A stretch of 64,000 nucleotides of DNA, from NCBI GenBank assembly GCA_947589325.1, contig CANQAM010000005.1:43546-107545 (forward strand). The letters are read 5' to 3'. The position numbers and the translations under genes are program-made. Positions 9,930-20,225 of this stretch are shown piece by piece (within the stretch, counting starts at the first letter, position 1; every line of letters starts with the position of its first letter). Under the pieces are notes generated by a model, which did no database searches, was not told the origin of the DNA, and worked only from the letters and a program-made list of their open reading frames with translations. The stretch is from an uncultured Bacteroidales bacterium (lineage in GTDB: Bacteria > Bacteroidota > Bacteroidia > Bacteroidales > UBA11471).

Positions 9930-11671
9930 TGAAACGATATATTCCCATACTGCTTTTCCTTGCCGTATATGCTGCGGCAGACGCCCAGCAGAAAAACGAC
10001 GACCCGCTGCGGCGCGAAGTCGTTATCGAAAAAGAGTTCACCCCGATTGTGCGCGATGCGTCGAAAATCAACTCCATACCTGAATTGGAAGTTTCGGCTT
10101 CGACACACCCCGACACCCGATACGCCGATTGGAACACCCCTTATAACACCGGCAACGTGCTTACCCCGCTTTCGGCGGGCGACAACGGTGCCAAAGCACC
10201 GGACAGGCAGCACGGATATGCCCGCTTCGTCATCGGCAACTACCTGAACATAAACGCCAACGCCGGCGTGCGCATCGTCAATGCCCCGAAAGACCGGCTG
10301 CTGTTGTGGTACGGACACAACTCCTGCAACGCACATCTTTCTTTCCTCGAAAAAGAAAGAAAAACACAACAGCGACGCAACGACAACAAACTGCGCCTGA
10401 AATACACGCACGATTTCACGAAGGGTCGCTGGAATTTCGACGCCGACTACCGCTACAATACCTTTAACTACTATGGTCTGCCGCTGAACGATATTCCTTC
10501 GACGGCATCGGGAAGCAACCAGCAGACCGTACAGCAATACGGATTTACGACCTCTTTTCACTCGGTACCGAACCAAACATTCAACTACGCCATCGAAGCC
10601 GCCTACCACGGTTACAACAACGATTTGGGTCTGTATTACGGCGAGCGCGGCGGCATCGAAAATCATGTATATGTAGCGTTCGACGGAAACGCCCCGATAA
10701 ACGACAGCCACAAAGTGGGCATCGCCCTGAGCATGGACAACCTGCACTACAACCGCTGTCAAACACAACCGATTGCCGACGACCCGGCTCTTGAAGGAGA
10801 AAAAAACACCCACACGATTATCGGCTTGGAGCCCTACTTCGCCATCGAAAAAGAGGAGCTCCGATTCAAAGCCGGAGTATCGATAGACTTTTCGTTCAAT
10901 TACGGCACCATATTCCGCATCGCACCCGATGTGAAATTCGAGTGGCGTTTCGACAAAGCCGGCGTACTCTACACCGAACTCACCGGCGGAAAAAGCCTCA
11001 ACACATGGAGCCGCATGAGTGCGCTGACGGAGTATATCGACCCGACAACCATACTGCCCGACACCTATACCCCCGCCGACTTCACGCTCGGATTCCGCTC
11101 CTCCGTCCTCAAAAAATTCCATTTTGCTCTTTACGGTGGTATAAAATATTGTGTCGATGCCCTTTTCGACTGCCGCATGGAACACCTCGAAGTTTCCGCA
11201 GCCGCTACAATGGCAACCCGCAGCGTCGTCGGGTTCTATTCCGACGATGCTTACGCATGGAAAGTAGGCGCCGAAATGCAATACACCCTGCTGGACATTC
11301 TCACCGCCCGTCTGGCATGGGAGCACAACGAATGGCGCAGCGACGGAGCGCGAATACGCTTTTCGCAGCCGCGCGACGAATGGAACGCCGATGTCATCGT
11401 TACCCCTATAAAACCGCTCGACATAAAAGCCGGTTTCTACTATGCCGGAGGTTTGGGCTACATAAATCAATCGTGGGGAAACATCGTCTACGATGAAGCG
11501 GGCACCCTGCCCAACATCGCCAATCTCGACCTCGGCGCCACGTACCGGCTCAACAAAATGATACATTTTTCGCTGCAATTCAATAATCTGCTTTCGAGAA
11601 AGTACGATTTATTTTATGGACTGCCGGCGCAACGCTTTCATTTTCTGGCAGGTATGGGCATCGTTTTCTAA
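9929..11671 (+). CDS. outer-membrane beta-barrel protein (often annotated TonB-dependent receptor-like)
   Basis: Signal peptide MKRYIPILLFLAVYAAADAQ; alternating aromatic/polar beta-barrel strands; ends in hydrophobic/aromatic residues (FHFLAGMGIVF). Start overlaps the stop of the TPR gene (TGATGA). Confidence 0.8.
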   Translation: MKRYIPILLFLAVYAAADAQQKNDDPLRREVVIEKEFTPIVRDASKINSIPELEVSASTHPDTRYADWNTPYNTGNVLTPLSAGDNGAKAPDRQHGYARFVIGNYLNINANAGVRIVNAPKDRLLLWYGHNSCNAHLSFLEKERKTQQRRNDNKLRLKYTHDFTKGRWNFDADYRYNTFNYYGLPLNDIPSTASGSNQQTVQQYGFTTSFHSVPNQTFNYAIEAAYHGYNNDLGLYYGERGGIENHVYVAFDGNAPINDSHKVGIALSMDNLHYNRCQTQPIADDPALEGEKNTHTIIGLEPYFAIEKEELRFKAGVSIDFSFNYGTIFRIAPDVKFEWRFDKAGVLYTELTGGKSLNTWSRMSALTEYIDPTTILPDTYTPADFTLGFRSSVLKKFHFALYGGIKYCVDALFDCRMEHLEVSAAATMATRSVVGFYSDDAYAWKVGAEMQYTLLDILTARLAWEHNEWRSDGARIRFSQPRDEWNADVIVTPIKPLDIKAGFYYAGGLGYINQSWGNIVYDEAGTLPNIANLDLGATYRLNKMIHFSLQFNNLLSRKYDLFYGLPAQRFHFLAGMGIVF

Positions 11672-11733
11672 CCGTTTCACGACAAAAAAATTTTTTAACG
11701 GTTAAATATCGGATTTTCAAACGCATTTTTTTC

Positions 11734-11741
11734 TACTTTTG
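11734..11741 (+). promoter_or_regulatory. -7 box TACTTTTG upstream of topA
   Basis: TAnnTTTG match ~30 bp upstream of ATG. Confidence 0.6.
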
Positions 11742-11770
11742 CAGGCGGAAAATTAAATTCGCGAGAGAAG

Positions 11771-14110
11771 ATGTCGAAAAATTTAGTCATAGTAGAGTCC
11801 CCTGCGAAAGCAAGAACCATAGAAAAATTCTTAGGGAGCGATTATAAAGTTTTGTCGAGTTACGGTCATATCCGCGACCTGAAAAAAAGAGATTTCAGTA
11901 TCGACATAAACCACAACTTCACCCCGCTGTACGAAGTGCCCGAAGACAAGTTGAAAATCGTCGATACCCTGAGAAAAGAAGCGGATAAAGCCGACGTCGT
12001 ATGGCTCGCGTCCGATGAAGACCGCGAAGGAGAAGCCATAGCATGGCACCTGTACGAGGTGCTGCACCTGACGCCCGAAAAGACCCGCCGCATCGTCTTC
12101 CACGAAATTACGAAGACAGCGATACTCCACGCCATCGAAAATCCGCGCGACATCGACCTCGACCGCGTAAACGCCCAACAGGCTCGACGCATTCTCGACC
12201 GCATCGTCGGGTTCGAATTGTCGCCCGTCCTTTGGAAGAAAGTGAAACCCGCGCTCTCCGCCGGCCGCGTGCAATCGGTCGCCGTGCGCCTCATCGTCGA
12301 GCGGGAGCGGGAAATCGAACAGTTCCGCAGCGAAGCCTCCTACCGTGTCGTCGCCACCTTTATCATACCCACCGACGGCGGCGCCGTAGAAATGAAAGCC
12401 GAGCTCAACAACCGACTCAAAACCAAAGAAGAGGCGCTCGCCCTGCTCGACGCCTGCAAAGATGCGACATTCACGATAGAAGACATACAGGTGAAGCCCG
12501 GCCGCAAATCGCCCGCGCCGCCTTTCACCACCTCCACCCTGCAACAGGAGGCATCGCGCAAACTCGGACTCTCCGTAGCGCAAACCATGATTATCGCGCA
12601 GCGGCTGTACGAATCGGGATTCATCACCTACATGCGTACCGACTCCGTCAATCTCTCGTCCCTCGCCTTGAATACCTCCAAGACGGAAATTCTGGCAAAC
12701 TGGGGAGAGGCATATCTCAAAACGCGCAACTACCAGACGAAAACCAAAGGGGCGCAGGAAGCTCACGAGGCGATACGTCCGACCTATATCAACCACCACG
12801 ACATCGAGGCGCCCGCATCGGAAAAGAGACTCTACGACCTCGTGTGGAAACGCACCATCGCCTCGCAGATGAGCGATGCCGAGATAGAAAAGACAACCGC
12901 CACGATCGGCATATCGGGACGACCCGAAAAATTCGTCGCCACCGGCGAAGTGGTGAAATTCGACGGATTCCTGCACGTCTATTACGAATCGAGCGACGAC
13001 GATGCCGAAAACGGCGAAAACAACGGAAAAATGCTGCCCCCGCTCAAAACGGGCGCCAAACTCATAACGAGCGAAATAGAGGCAACCGAGCGTTTCTCGC
13101 AGCGCCCGCCGCGCTATACGGAGGCTTCGCTCGTGCACAAGCTCGAAGAGCTGGGCATCGGACGCCCCTCGACCTATGCACCGACCATCTCCACCATACA
13201 GCAGCGCAACTATGTAGAGCGCGGCGACCGTCCGGGCACGGAACGCACCTACAACACGCTGCTGCTGAAAAAAGGGAAAATCACCGACAAAAACAAAACC
13301 GAAACCGTCGGCGCGGAAAAGAGCAAACTGCTGCCCACCGACATCGGCATTGTCGTAAACGACTTTCTGACCGAACACTTCCCCGACATTCTCAACTATA
13401 ATTTCACCGCGCAAATCGAAGAAGAATTCGATAAAGTGGCAGAAGGCAAACTCGTGTGGAACAATACGCTGCACGAATTTTACAAACTTTTCCACCCCGC
13501 TGTCGAAGACGCTACATCACAGCGCCTCGACCATCGGGTGGGAGAGCGCATCATCGGCACCGACCCCAAGAGCGGTCGTCCCGTGTCGGTAAAAATAGGG
13601 CGCTTCGGTCCGCTGGTGCAAATCGGCTCGCCCGAAGACAAGGAAAAACCGCTTTTCTCCTCGTTGCAGAAAGGACAGTCCATCAATACCATTACGCTTG
13701 AAGAGGCATTGAAACTCTTTGAACTGCCCCGCACATTAGGCGAACTCGACGGCGATACCGTAACGGTTTCGACCGGACGGTTCGGTCCGTACATACGCCA
13801 CAACAACAAATACATCTCCCTGCCCAAAGAGTACGAACCGCAAACCGTAACATACGAAGAGGCCGTGGAAGTAATCCGGAAAAAACAAGCGGAAGAAAAA
13901 CAGCTCCTTATCAAAAGTTTCGACGACGGCAGCGGCATCGAAATTCTGAACGGACGATTCGGTCCGTACATCTCCTGCAACGGCAAAAATTACAAAATCC
14001 CGAAAAGCGCCTCTCCCGAGAATCTGACGAGCGAGGAGTGCCGGAAAATCATCGAAAACGAAACGATGCCCAAGCCGGCGCGCCGCCGTCGTTTCCCGAG
14101 AAAAAAATAA
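11771..14110 (+). CDS. topA: type I DNA topoisomerase
   Basis: NLVIVESPAKARTIEKFLG, ASDEDREGEAIAWHL, YMRTDSVNLS active site; C-terminal GRFGPYI repeats. Confidence 0.98.
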   Translation: MSKNLVIVESPAKARTIEKFLGSDYKVLSSYGHIRDLKKRDFSIDINHNFTPLYEVPEDKLKIVDTLRKEADKADVVWLASDEDREGEAIAWHLYEVLHLTPEKTRRIVFHEITKTAILHAIENPRDIDLDRVNAQQARRILDRIVGFELSPVLWKKVKPALSAGRVQSVAVRLIVEREREIEQFRSEASYRVVATFIIPTDGGAVEMKAELNNRLKTKEEALALLDACKDATFTIEDIQVKPGRKSPAPPFTTSTLQQEASRKLGLSVAQTMIIAQRLYESGFITYMRTDSVNLSSLALNTSKTEILANWGEAYLKTRNYQTKTKGAQEAHEAIRPTYINHHDIEAPASEKRLYDLVWKRTIASQMSDAEIEKTTATIGISGRPEKFVATGEVVKFDGFLHVYYESSDDDAENGENNGKMLPPLKTGAKLITSEIEATERFSQRPPRYTEASLVHKLEELGIGRPSTYAPTISTIQQRNYVERGDRPGTERTYNTLLLKKGKITDKNKTETVGAEKSKLLPTDIGIVVNDFLTEHFPDILNYNFTAQIEEEFDKVAEGKLVWNNTLHEFYKLFHPAVEDATSQRLDHRVGERIIGTDPKSGRPVSVKIGRFGPLVQIGSPEDKEKPLFSSLQKGQSINTITLEEALKLFELPRTLGELDGDTVTVSTGRFGPYIRHNNKYISLPKEYEPQTVTYEEAVEVIRKKQAEEKQLLIKSFDDGSGIEILNGRFGPYISCNGKNYKIPKSASPENLTSEECRKIIENETMPKPARRRRFPRKK

Positions 14111-14138
14111 AAAAGAGGAGTTTGTTCTCCTCTTTTTT
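14109..14138. terminator. bidirectional intrinsic terminator between topA and epimerase
   Basis: Perfect 12-bp inverted repeat AAAAAAGAGGAG/CTCCTCTTTTTT, 6-nt loop, between convergent genes. Confidence 0.9.
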
Positions 14139-14145
14139 ATTTGTA

Positions 14146-15156
14146 TTACAGCCACTTTTCCTTTTGGTACCACGCGACGGTTTCGGCAACGCCGCGTTCG
14201 AGCGGGTAATCGGGCACGAAGCCCAGTTCGGTCTGCGCCGCCGTCGTGTCGCAAATCCAGTTGCGTTGTTTCATGATGCGATACTTGTCGCGGTTGAGCG
14301 TACTCGTGCCGCCCGTCAGCGCCGCCGTTTTCTCGGCGATATACGAAACGACCCACAAAATGAACAGCGGCACGCGCACCGGCAGCACGAAGCGTTTGTG
14401 CAGCGCGCGGGCGGCATAGCGGCGGAACTGCGTGGAACGGTATGCCCCGCCGTCGGAGAGGAAATAGCCCCGCCGTTTCACCCCCTTGTCGATAGCGAGA
14501 AAAATGGCTTTCACCAAATCTTTCACATAGATGAACGTGATGAGCTGCTTGCGGTAGCCGACCGAAAAGTCGAAGCCCGCTTTAATCGTTTTCACCATCA
14601 GAAAATAATCTTTTTCGCGCGGACCATAGACGCCGGTGGGGCGCATGAACACATACGGGAAATCGGGCATTGCTTCCAAAGCCCGCTCGGCAAGGAGTTT
14701 GCTTTTCCCGTAAAAGGTGTTGGGACGCGGCTCGTCGTCGGGTCGTATGGGAGTGAAGGTGCGTTCGTCGCCCACGCCCCACGCGCTAAGGCTGCTCATC
14801 ATGATAAATTGGTCGGGCACGCAGCCGACCTCCGTAAGCGCGGCGGCGAAATTGGAAACGAATGTGCAGTTGATGCGTTCGAAATCGGCATTGTTTCTGC
14901 ATTTCGTCGCACCGAGATTGTGTACGATGTAATCCCACCGGCCCACCTCGGCAAGCTGCCGGAGCAGCTGTTTTTTGAGCGTTTCTCTGTCGCCGAAACA
15001 GAGGTCGATGAAATGAATGTTCTCGTCTTGGAGGTATTCGCGACTCGTCGTGGCGCGCACGCCCGCCCACGTTTCATAGCCCCGCCGCAGGGCTTCTTCT
15101 ACGATGAAACCGCCGATGAAACCGCCGGCGCCCGTTATCAATATCCGTTTTTGCAT
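14146..15156 (-). CDS. NAD-dependent epimerase/dehydratase family protein
   Basis: ILITGAGGFIGGFIVEEALRRGYE Rossmann motif; YGKSKLLAE (YxxxK). Confidence 0.9.
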   Translation of the reverse strand: MQKRILITGAGGFIGGFIVEEALRRGYETWAGVRATTSREYLQDENIHFIDLCFGDRETLKKQLLRQLAEVGRWDYIVHNLGATKCRNNADFERINCTFVSNFAAALTEVGCVPDQFIMMSSLSAWGVGDERTFTPIRPDDEPRPNTFYGKSKLLAERALEAMPDFPYVFMRPTGVYGPREKDYFLMVKTIKAGFDFSVGYRKQLITFIYVKDLVKAIFLAIDKGVKRRGYFLSDGGAYRSTQFRRYAARALHKRFVLPVRVPLFILWVVSYIAEKTAALTGGTSTLNRDKYRIMKQRNWICDTTAAQTELGFVPDYPLERGVAETVAWYQKEKWL

Positions 15157-15175
15157 ATCCGTATGATTCTCTTTT

Positions 15176-15183
15176 CAAAGATA
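15176..15183 (-). promoter_or_regulatory. -7 box TATCTTTG
   Basis: CAAAGATA on + strand, upstream of the epimerase start. Confidence 0.5.
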
Positions 15184-15298
15184 CGAAGGTTTGTCCAACT
15201 TTACAATCGAAGAGGCTTATTTTCGATTTTTCGTACTTCATGCCCCTTTATACGGTGATAATTACCAACTTTTAATTCTCTATATGGAATATCTTTCT

Positions 15299-15306
15299 TA
15301 TCTTTG
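15299..15306 (+). promoter_or_regulatory. -7 box TATCTTTG
   Basis: TAnnTTTG match upstream of the DUF2723 gene. Confidence 0.55.
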
Positions 15307-15345
15307 CCGAGATATTGTGAATCTCACTATTCGATAATTGCAATT

Positions 15346-18300
15346 ATGAAACAATACAAATTGTTGAACAACCTACTGGGTTGGGTCGTCTTTGTCATTG
15401 CTGCGGTAACTTATATTCTCACGCTCGAACCGACAGCGAGCTTTTGGGACTGCGGCGAATTTATTTCTTCGGCATACAAATTTGAAGTGGGACACCCGCC
15501 GGGAAACCCCGTTTTCATGCTGACGGGGCGCTTCTTTGCCAACTTTGCCTCCGACCCCTCGCACGTGGCTTATATGATAAACCTCATGTCGGCACTGCTG
15601 AGTGCGGGTACCATACTGTTCCTTTTCTGGACGATAACGCGGCTTGCGCGCAAAATCATCGTGAAAGCCGGCGAGGAAATATCGCTCGCGCAAACGATAA
15701 CGGTGCTTGCCTGCGGCGCGGTAGGCGCTTTGGCTTACACGTGGAGCGACACGTTCTGGTTTTCCGCCGTCGAAGGTGAGGTATATGCCTACTCCTCTTT
15801 CTGCACGGCGCTGGTGTTCTGGCTCATTCTCAAATGGGAAGATGTAGCCGACGAACCGCACTCCGACCGCTACATCGTGCTTATCGCCTATATCATAGGC
15901 ATCTCCATTGCCGTACACCTGCTCAACCTGCTGACGATACCGGCATTGGTGCTTGTCTACTATTTCCGCAAATTCAACAACCCGACGGTAAAAGGCTCTA
16001 TCGTGGCGCTGCTGCTCTCTTTCGCAGGCATCGTATTCCTTCTCTACGGTCTCGTGCCGGGATTCGTGAAAGTTGCCGGTTGGGCGGAACTGTTGTGCGT
16101 AAACGGGTTGGGAATGCCGTTCAATACGGGTGTGGTACTCTACTTCATACTCGTCATTGCCTGCATCGTATGGGGATTGTATGAAACCTATCGGAATCAA
16201 AACGAAACCCGCCTGCGCCTGTCGTTCCTCATAAGCGTGATACTGGTGGGTCTGCCTTTCATCAGCAGCAAAATATGGGTAGGTATCCTTATCTCGACAG
16301 CATTGGCTATTTATCTGTTTTACAATAAAAAACTGTCGGTGCGCCTGCTCAATATGGTGTTGGTGTCGATATTGGTCATCTTTATCGGATACTCCTCCTA
16401 CGCCATTATCGTGATACGTTCGTCCGCCAACACGCCGATGGACCAAAATTCGCCGGAAGACGTTTTTGCATTGGGCAGCTACCTCAACCGCGAACAATAC
16501 GGCGATAGACCGCTGCTGTACGGACAAACTTTCGTAGCCGAAATATCGAGAGACGACAACGGCGTGCCACGCTCGGTGGAAGGTGCGGCTATCTGGGCGA
16601 AAAAAATCAAGACATCGCCCAACGAACCCGACCGGTACGAAATCATCGACCACAAACAAAATTATATCTATATACCCGAACTTTGTACGTTTTTCCCGCG
16701 TATGTACTCTTCCGAAGGCAACCACGTACAGGCTTACAAAGAATGGTCGGGTTACAAGGGAAAACAGGTAAGAGTGAACGGGCGGCTCTATCGCAAACCC
16801 ACATTCGGCGAGAACTTAAAATTTTTCTTCGACTATCAGGTCAATTTCATGTACTGGCGCTACTTCATGTGGAATTTCGTCGGGCGCCAGAACGACATAC
16901 AGGGTAACGGCGACGTCGCTTACGGAAACTGGATTACCGGCTTCGACTTCATCGATAACCAACTGGTCGGCGACCAATCGCTGTTGCCTACGGAACTGAA
17001 AGAAAACAAGGGGCATAACGTCTTCTACATGCTGCCCCTGTTGTTAGGTATCTTGGGATTGCTGCTCCAACTCTACTCGGGCAAAAAAGGCATCGAGAGT
17101 TTCTGGGTGGTCTTTTTCTTTTTCTTCATGACGGGACTGGCCATTGTGATTTACCTCAATCAAACGCCTTACCAGCCGCGTGAACGGGACTATGCGTATG
17201 CCGGTTCGTTCTATGCCTTCTCCATTTGGATAGGTCTCGGAACGGCAGCCATATACAAATTTCTGAACAGACAGATAAATCCCGTCGTTTCAGCTTCCAT
17301 CGCCGCCGTCGTATCGCTCGTCGTTCCCTTGCAAATGGTAGGGCAGACGTGGGACGACCACGACCGTTCGGGACGTTACACCTGCCGCGATTTCGGAAAA
17401 AACTATCTCTCGTCTGTCGATGAAAACGGCATCATATTCACAAACGGCGACAACGATACCTTCCCCTTGTGGTATGCTCAGGAAACCGAAGGCTACCGCA
17501 CCGACGTGCGCGTATGCAACCTCTCTTACCTGCAAACCGACTGGTACGTGAACCAGATGAAGTCGCAGGCTTACGAATCGGCTCCGTTGCCCATATCCAT
17601 GAAAGAGTCGCAATACGGAAATAAAAAACGCGAATATGCCTACGTCTTCGACAGAGTGAATTACCCTGTTTCTGTAAGGGCTGCCATGAACTATTTTCTG
17701 TCCGACAACGAAAATACCAAGAGAGTGCCCGGATATGGAAACATCAATCACCTGCCTACGGGAAATCTCTATATAAACATAGACAAAGATGCCGCAGCTG
17801 CATCGGGTATCGTTCCGGAAGATTATAAAAACGACATCGTCGATACGATGAATCTTTCTATATCGAAAAATATTCTTCTGCTGAACGATCTTTCCGTACT
17901 CGATATACTTGCCACCAATGCAGAGGAGGGTTGGAAACGTCCCATTTACTTCGCTACTACGGTAGATCCCAATATGTTTGTAGAAACAGACAAATACTTC
18001 ATGCGCACCGGTATGGCTTATAAAATCGTTCCTGTAAATTTTGGCAATAAAAGAAACGATTATGCCATAGATACGGATAAGATGTATGACAACGTCATGA
18101 ACAAATTTGTATGGGGAGGAATAGACACTGTACCCGATATTTATTTGGACGAAACCATACGGCGCATGTGCTACTCCTACCGCATCATGTTTACGGATTT
18201 AATAACCCGACTGCTGGAAGAACACAAAATAGAAAAGGCTGCAAAAGCTCTCGACTATTGCATGGAAAAAATACCGGAAACAGCCGTACGACACAACTAT

Positions 18301-18588
18301 ATTTCTCTGCAATTGGCTTTGGATTACTATAATGTAAATCAACCGGAAAAAGGTAAAGAGCTGATAAGAAAGATAGCGGACAATGCTCTTGAATACGTAA
18401 CATGGATAAATTCTCTCGATAACGATAAAAAACATTCTGTACAAAGAGATTACATCTATAATGAAAGAGTATTGATGGAACAAATCATACCTTCTCTTTA
18501 CAGAGCAGGCGAAGAACAGATGGCTAACGAATATTTGCAGGCTGCTGTTGCTGCAGGTGTGAACGCTAACAAATATTACAAACGATAG
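15346..18588 (+). CDS. DUF2723 family membrane protein (TMEM260/PMT-like putative glycosyltransferase)
   Basis: Start WVVFVIAAVTYILTLEPTASFWDCGEFISSAYKFEVGHPPGNPVFML typical of DUF2723; multiple TM segments, large C-terminal soluble domain. ORF track start (15304) moved to ATG at 15346. Confidence 0.88.
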   Translation: MKQYKLLNNLLGWVVFVIAAVTYILTLEPTASFWDCGEFISSAYKFEVGHPPGNPVFMLTGRFFANFASDPSHVAYMINLMSALLSAGTILFLFWTITRLARKIIVKAGEEISLAQTITVLACGAVGALAYTWSDTFWFSAVEGEVYAYSSFCTALVFWLILKWEDVADEPHSDRYIVLIAYIIGISIAVHLLNLLTIPALVLVYYFRKFNNPTVKGSIVALLLSFAGIVFLLYGLVPGFVKVAGWAELLCVNGLGMPFNTGVVLYFILVIACIVWGLYETYRNQNETRLRLSFLISVILVGLPFISSKIWVGILISTALAIYLFYNKKLSVRLLNMVLVSILVIFIGYSSYAIIVIRSSANTPMDQNSPEDVFALGSYLNREQYGDRPLLYGQTFVAEISRDDNGVPRSVEGAAIWAKKIKTSPNEPDRYEIIDHKQNYIYIPELCTFFPRMYSSEGNHVQAYKEWSGYKGKQVRVNGRLYRKPTFGENLKFFFDYQVNFMYWRYFMWNFVGRQNDIQGNGDVAYGNWITGFDFIDNQLVGDQSLLPTELKENKGHNVFYMLPLLLGILGLLLQLYSGKKGIESFWVVFFFFFMTGLAIVIYLNQTPYQPRERDYAYAGSFYAFSIWIGLGTAAIYKFLNRQINPVVSASIAAVVSLVVPLQMVGQTWDDHDRSGRYTCRDFGKNYLSSVDENGIIFTNGDNDTFPLWYAQETEGYRTDVRVCNLSYLQTDWYVNQMKSQAYESAPLPISMKESQYGNKKREYAYVFDRVNYPVSVRAAMNYFLSDNENTKRVPGYGNINHLPTGNLYINIDKDAAAASGIVPEDYKNDIVDTMNLSISKNILLLNDLSVLDILATNAEEGWKRPIYFATTVDPNMFVETDKYFMRTGMAYKIVPVNFGNKRNDYAIDTDKMYDNVMNKFVWGGIDTVPDIYLDETIRRMCYSYRIMFTDLITRLLEEHKIEKAAKALDYCMEKIPETAVRHNYISLQLALDYYNVNQPEKGKELIRKIADNALEYVTWINSLDNDKKHSVQRDYIYNERVLMEQIIPSLYRAGEEQMANEYLQAAVAAGVNANKYYKR

Positions 18589-18637
18589 TATCGAGAAGAT
18601 AGGTTACTGTTAAGGTAATCTATCTTTTTTTCATATT

Positions 18638-19246
18638 ATGTTTATAGAACGACCGCCCTTTTTTTATCGCATGTTGTATCCCGAAACGATATGGAGACAA
18701 CCATGCAAAGAAAAAACCGTCTATCTTACTTTCGACGACGGTCCTGTGCCGGAAATAACTCCATGGGTACTTAATCTGTTGGATTATTATCAAATAAAAG
18801 CTACCTTTTTTTGTGTAGGAGAAAATGTCGCCCGCAATGAAAGCCTGTATGAAGAAATTTTGAAAAGAGGACATCATACGGGCAATCACACAATGAACCA
18901 TATACAGGGAATAAAATACAGTACACGCAACTACATACGCAATGTAGAAGCGGCCAATCATCTTATAAACAGCGTTTTGTTTCGTCCTCCACACGGGCAT
19001 TTACGATTAGTGCAAGCCAATAAATTAAAGAACAAATATAAAATCATCATGTGGGACGTCGTTACACGCGATTACAGCAAAAAACTCTCGGGAGAAAAAG
19101 TATTCGATAACGTAAAAAAATATACGCGCAACGGTTCCGTCATCGTATTTCACGACTCTCTCAAAGGTGAAAAAAATCTCCGCTATGCCCTTCCCAAATC
19201 CATAGAGTGGCTCAAAAAAGAAAATTACAATTTTGCTCTTCTTTGA
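18638..19246 (+). CDS. polysaccharide deacetylase (NodB homology) family protein
   Basis: VYLTFDDGPVPEITPWVLNLLDYYQIKATFF, HHTGNHTMNH, FRPPHG. Confidence 0.92.
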   Translation: MFIERPPFFYRMLYPETIWRQPCKEKTVYLTFDDGPVPEITPWVLNLLDYYQIKATFFCVGENVARNESLYEEILKRGHHTGNHTMNHIQGIKYSTRNYIRNVEAANHLINSVLFRPPHGHLRLVQANKLKNKYKIIMWDVVTRDYSKKLSGEKVFDNVKKYTRNGSVIVFHDSLKGEKNLRYALPKSIEWLKKENYNFALL

Positions 19247-19247
19247 A

Positions 19248-20225
19248 TCACAATCCTAACCGTGCAGATATATCGAGCATTCTACGAATAGGTATCAAAG
19301 CTTTTTCGGCAATATCTTTATCTACCGTTATTTCAGGAGTTTCGTTCAACAAGCATTCATACAGTTTTTCCAACGTATTCAGTCGCATATAATTGCATTC
19401 GTTGCAAGCACACGCGGCATCTTCGGGAGGCGCCGGTATAAATTCTTTGTCCGGACATTGTTTCTGCATTTCATGCAATATACCCGACTCCGTAGCCACT
19501 ATAAACTGTTTTTTATCGGAACTTACCGCATATTTCAAAAGTGCTGCCGTAGAACCTATTTTATTCGCCATTTGCAACAATACCTGTTTGCATTCGGGGT
19601 GAGCCAGTATTTCGGCTTGCGGATATTTCTTTTTCAATGCCAATATCTTTTCGACCGAAAACTGCTCGTGCACATGACAAGCTCCGTTCCATAACTTCAT
19701 ATTCCGACCTGTAATACTGTTTATATAATTACCGAGATTGCGGTCGGGACCGAATATTATTTTTTCATTTTCAGGAAAACTCTCTACTATCTGTCGTGCG
19801 TTGGTCGATGTAACCACCACATCGGTATAAGCCTTTACCGCCGCAGAAGTATTTACATACGAAATAACCGTGTAACCTTTGTTTTCTTTTACAAACTTTG
19901 CAAACTCATTGACAGGACAACTGTCTGCCAGCGAACAACCCGCATTTGCATCGGGTACAAGCACTTTTTTGTCGGGACACAATATCTTGGCTGTCTCTCC
20001 CATGAAATGCACGCCGCAAACGACTATCATATCGGCATCTGTCTTGGCAGCCCATTGTGCTAATGCCAGACTGTCGCCCACATAATCGGCCACGTCCTGC
20101 AATTCGCTCCGCTGGTAATAGTGTGCCAGTATGAGGCAGTTTTTTTCTTTACGCAAACGATTGATTTCTTCTATCAAATGTTTTTTGTTTTCCGTACACG
20201 AGTTGGAGGGACAGTTAGTCATCAT
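19248..20225 (-). CDS. nadA: quinolinate synthase NadA
   Basis: LAHYYQRSELQDVADYVGDSLALAQWA, GVHFMGETAKIL, VPDANAGCSLADSCP; Cys ligands conserved. Confidence 0.97.
   Translation of the reverse strand: MMTNCPSNSCTENKKHLIEEINRLRKEKNCLILAHYYQRSELQDVADYVGDSLALAQWAAKTDADMIVVCGVHFMGETAKILCPDKKVLVPDANAGCSLADSCPVNEFAKFVKENKGYTVISYVNTSAAVKAYTDVVVTSTNARQIVESFPENEKIIFGPDRNLGNYINSITGRNMKLWNGACHVHEQFSVEKILALKKKYPQAEILAHPECKQVLLQMANKIGSTAALLKYAVSSDKKQFIVATESGILHEMQKQCPDKEFIPAPPEDAACACNECNYMRLNTLEKLYECLLNETPEITVDKDIAEKALIPIRRMLDISARLGL

Noticed and set aside
9839-11578. 579-aa minus-strand ORF antisense to the outer-membrane barrel gene
   Set aside because: Shadow ORF; the sense frame has signal peptide, coupling to the TPR gene and barrel pattern.
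11831-13495. 554-aa minus-strand ORF antisense to topA
   Set aside because: Shadow ORF opposite topA.
13561-14010. Three GRFGP(Y/L) repeats in TopA considered as novel duplication
   Set aside because: They match the known TopA C-terminal repeat domains of cysteine-less type; nothing unusual beyond that.
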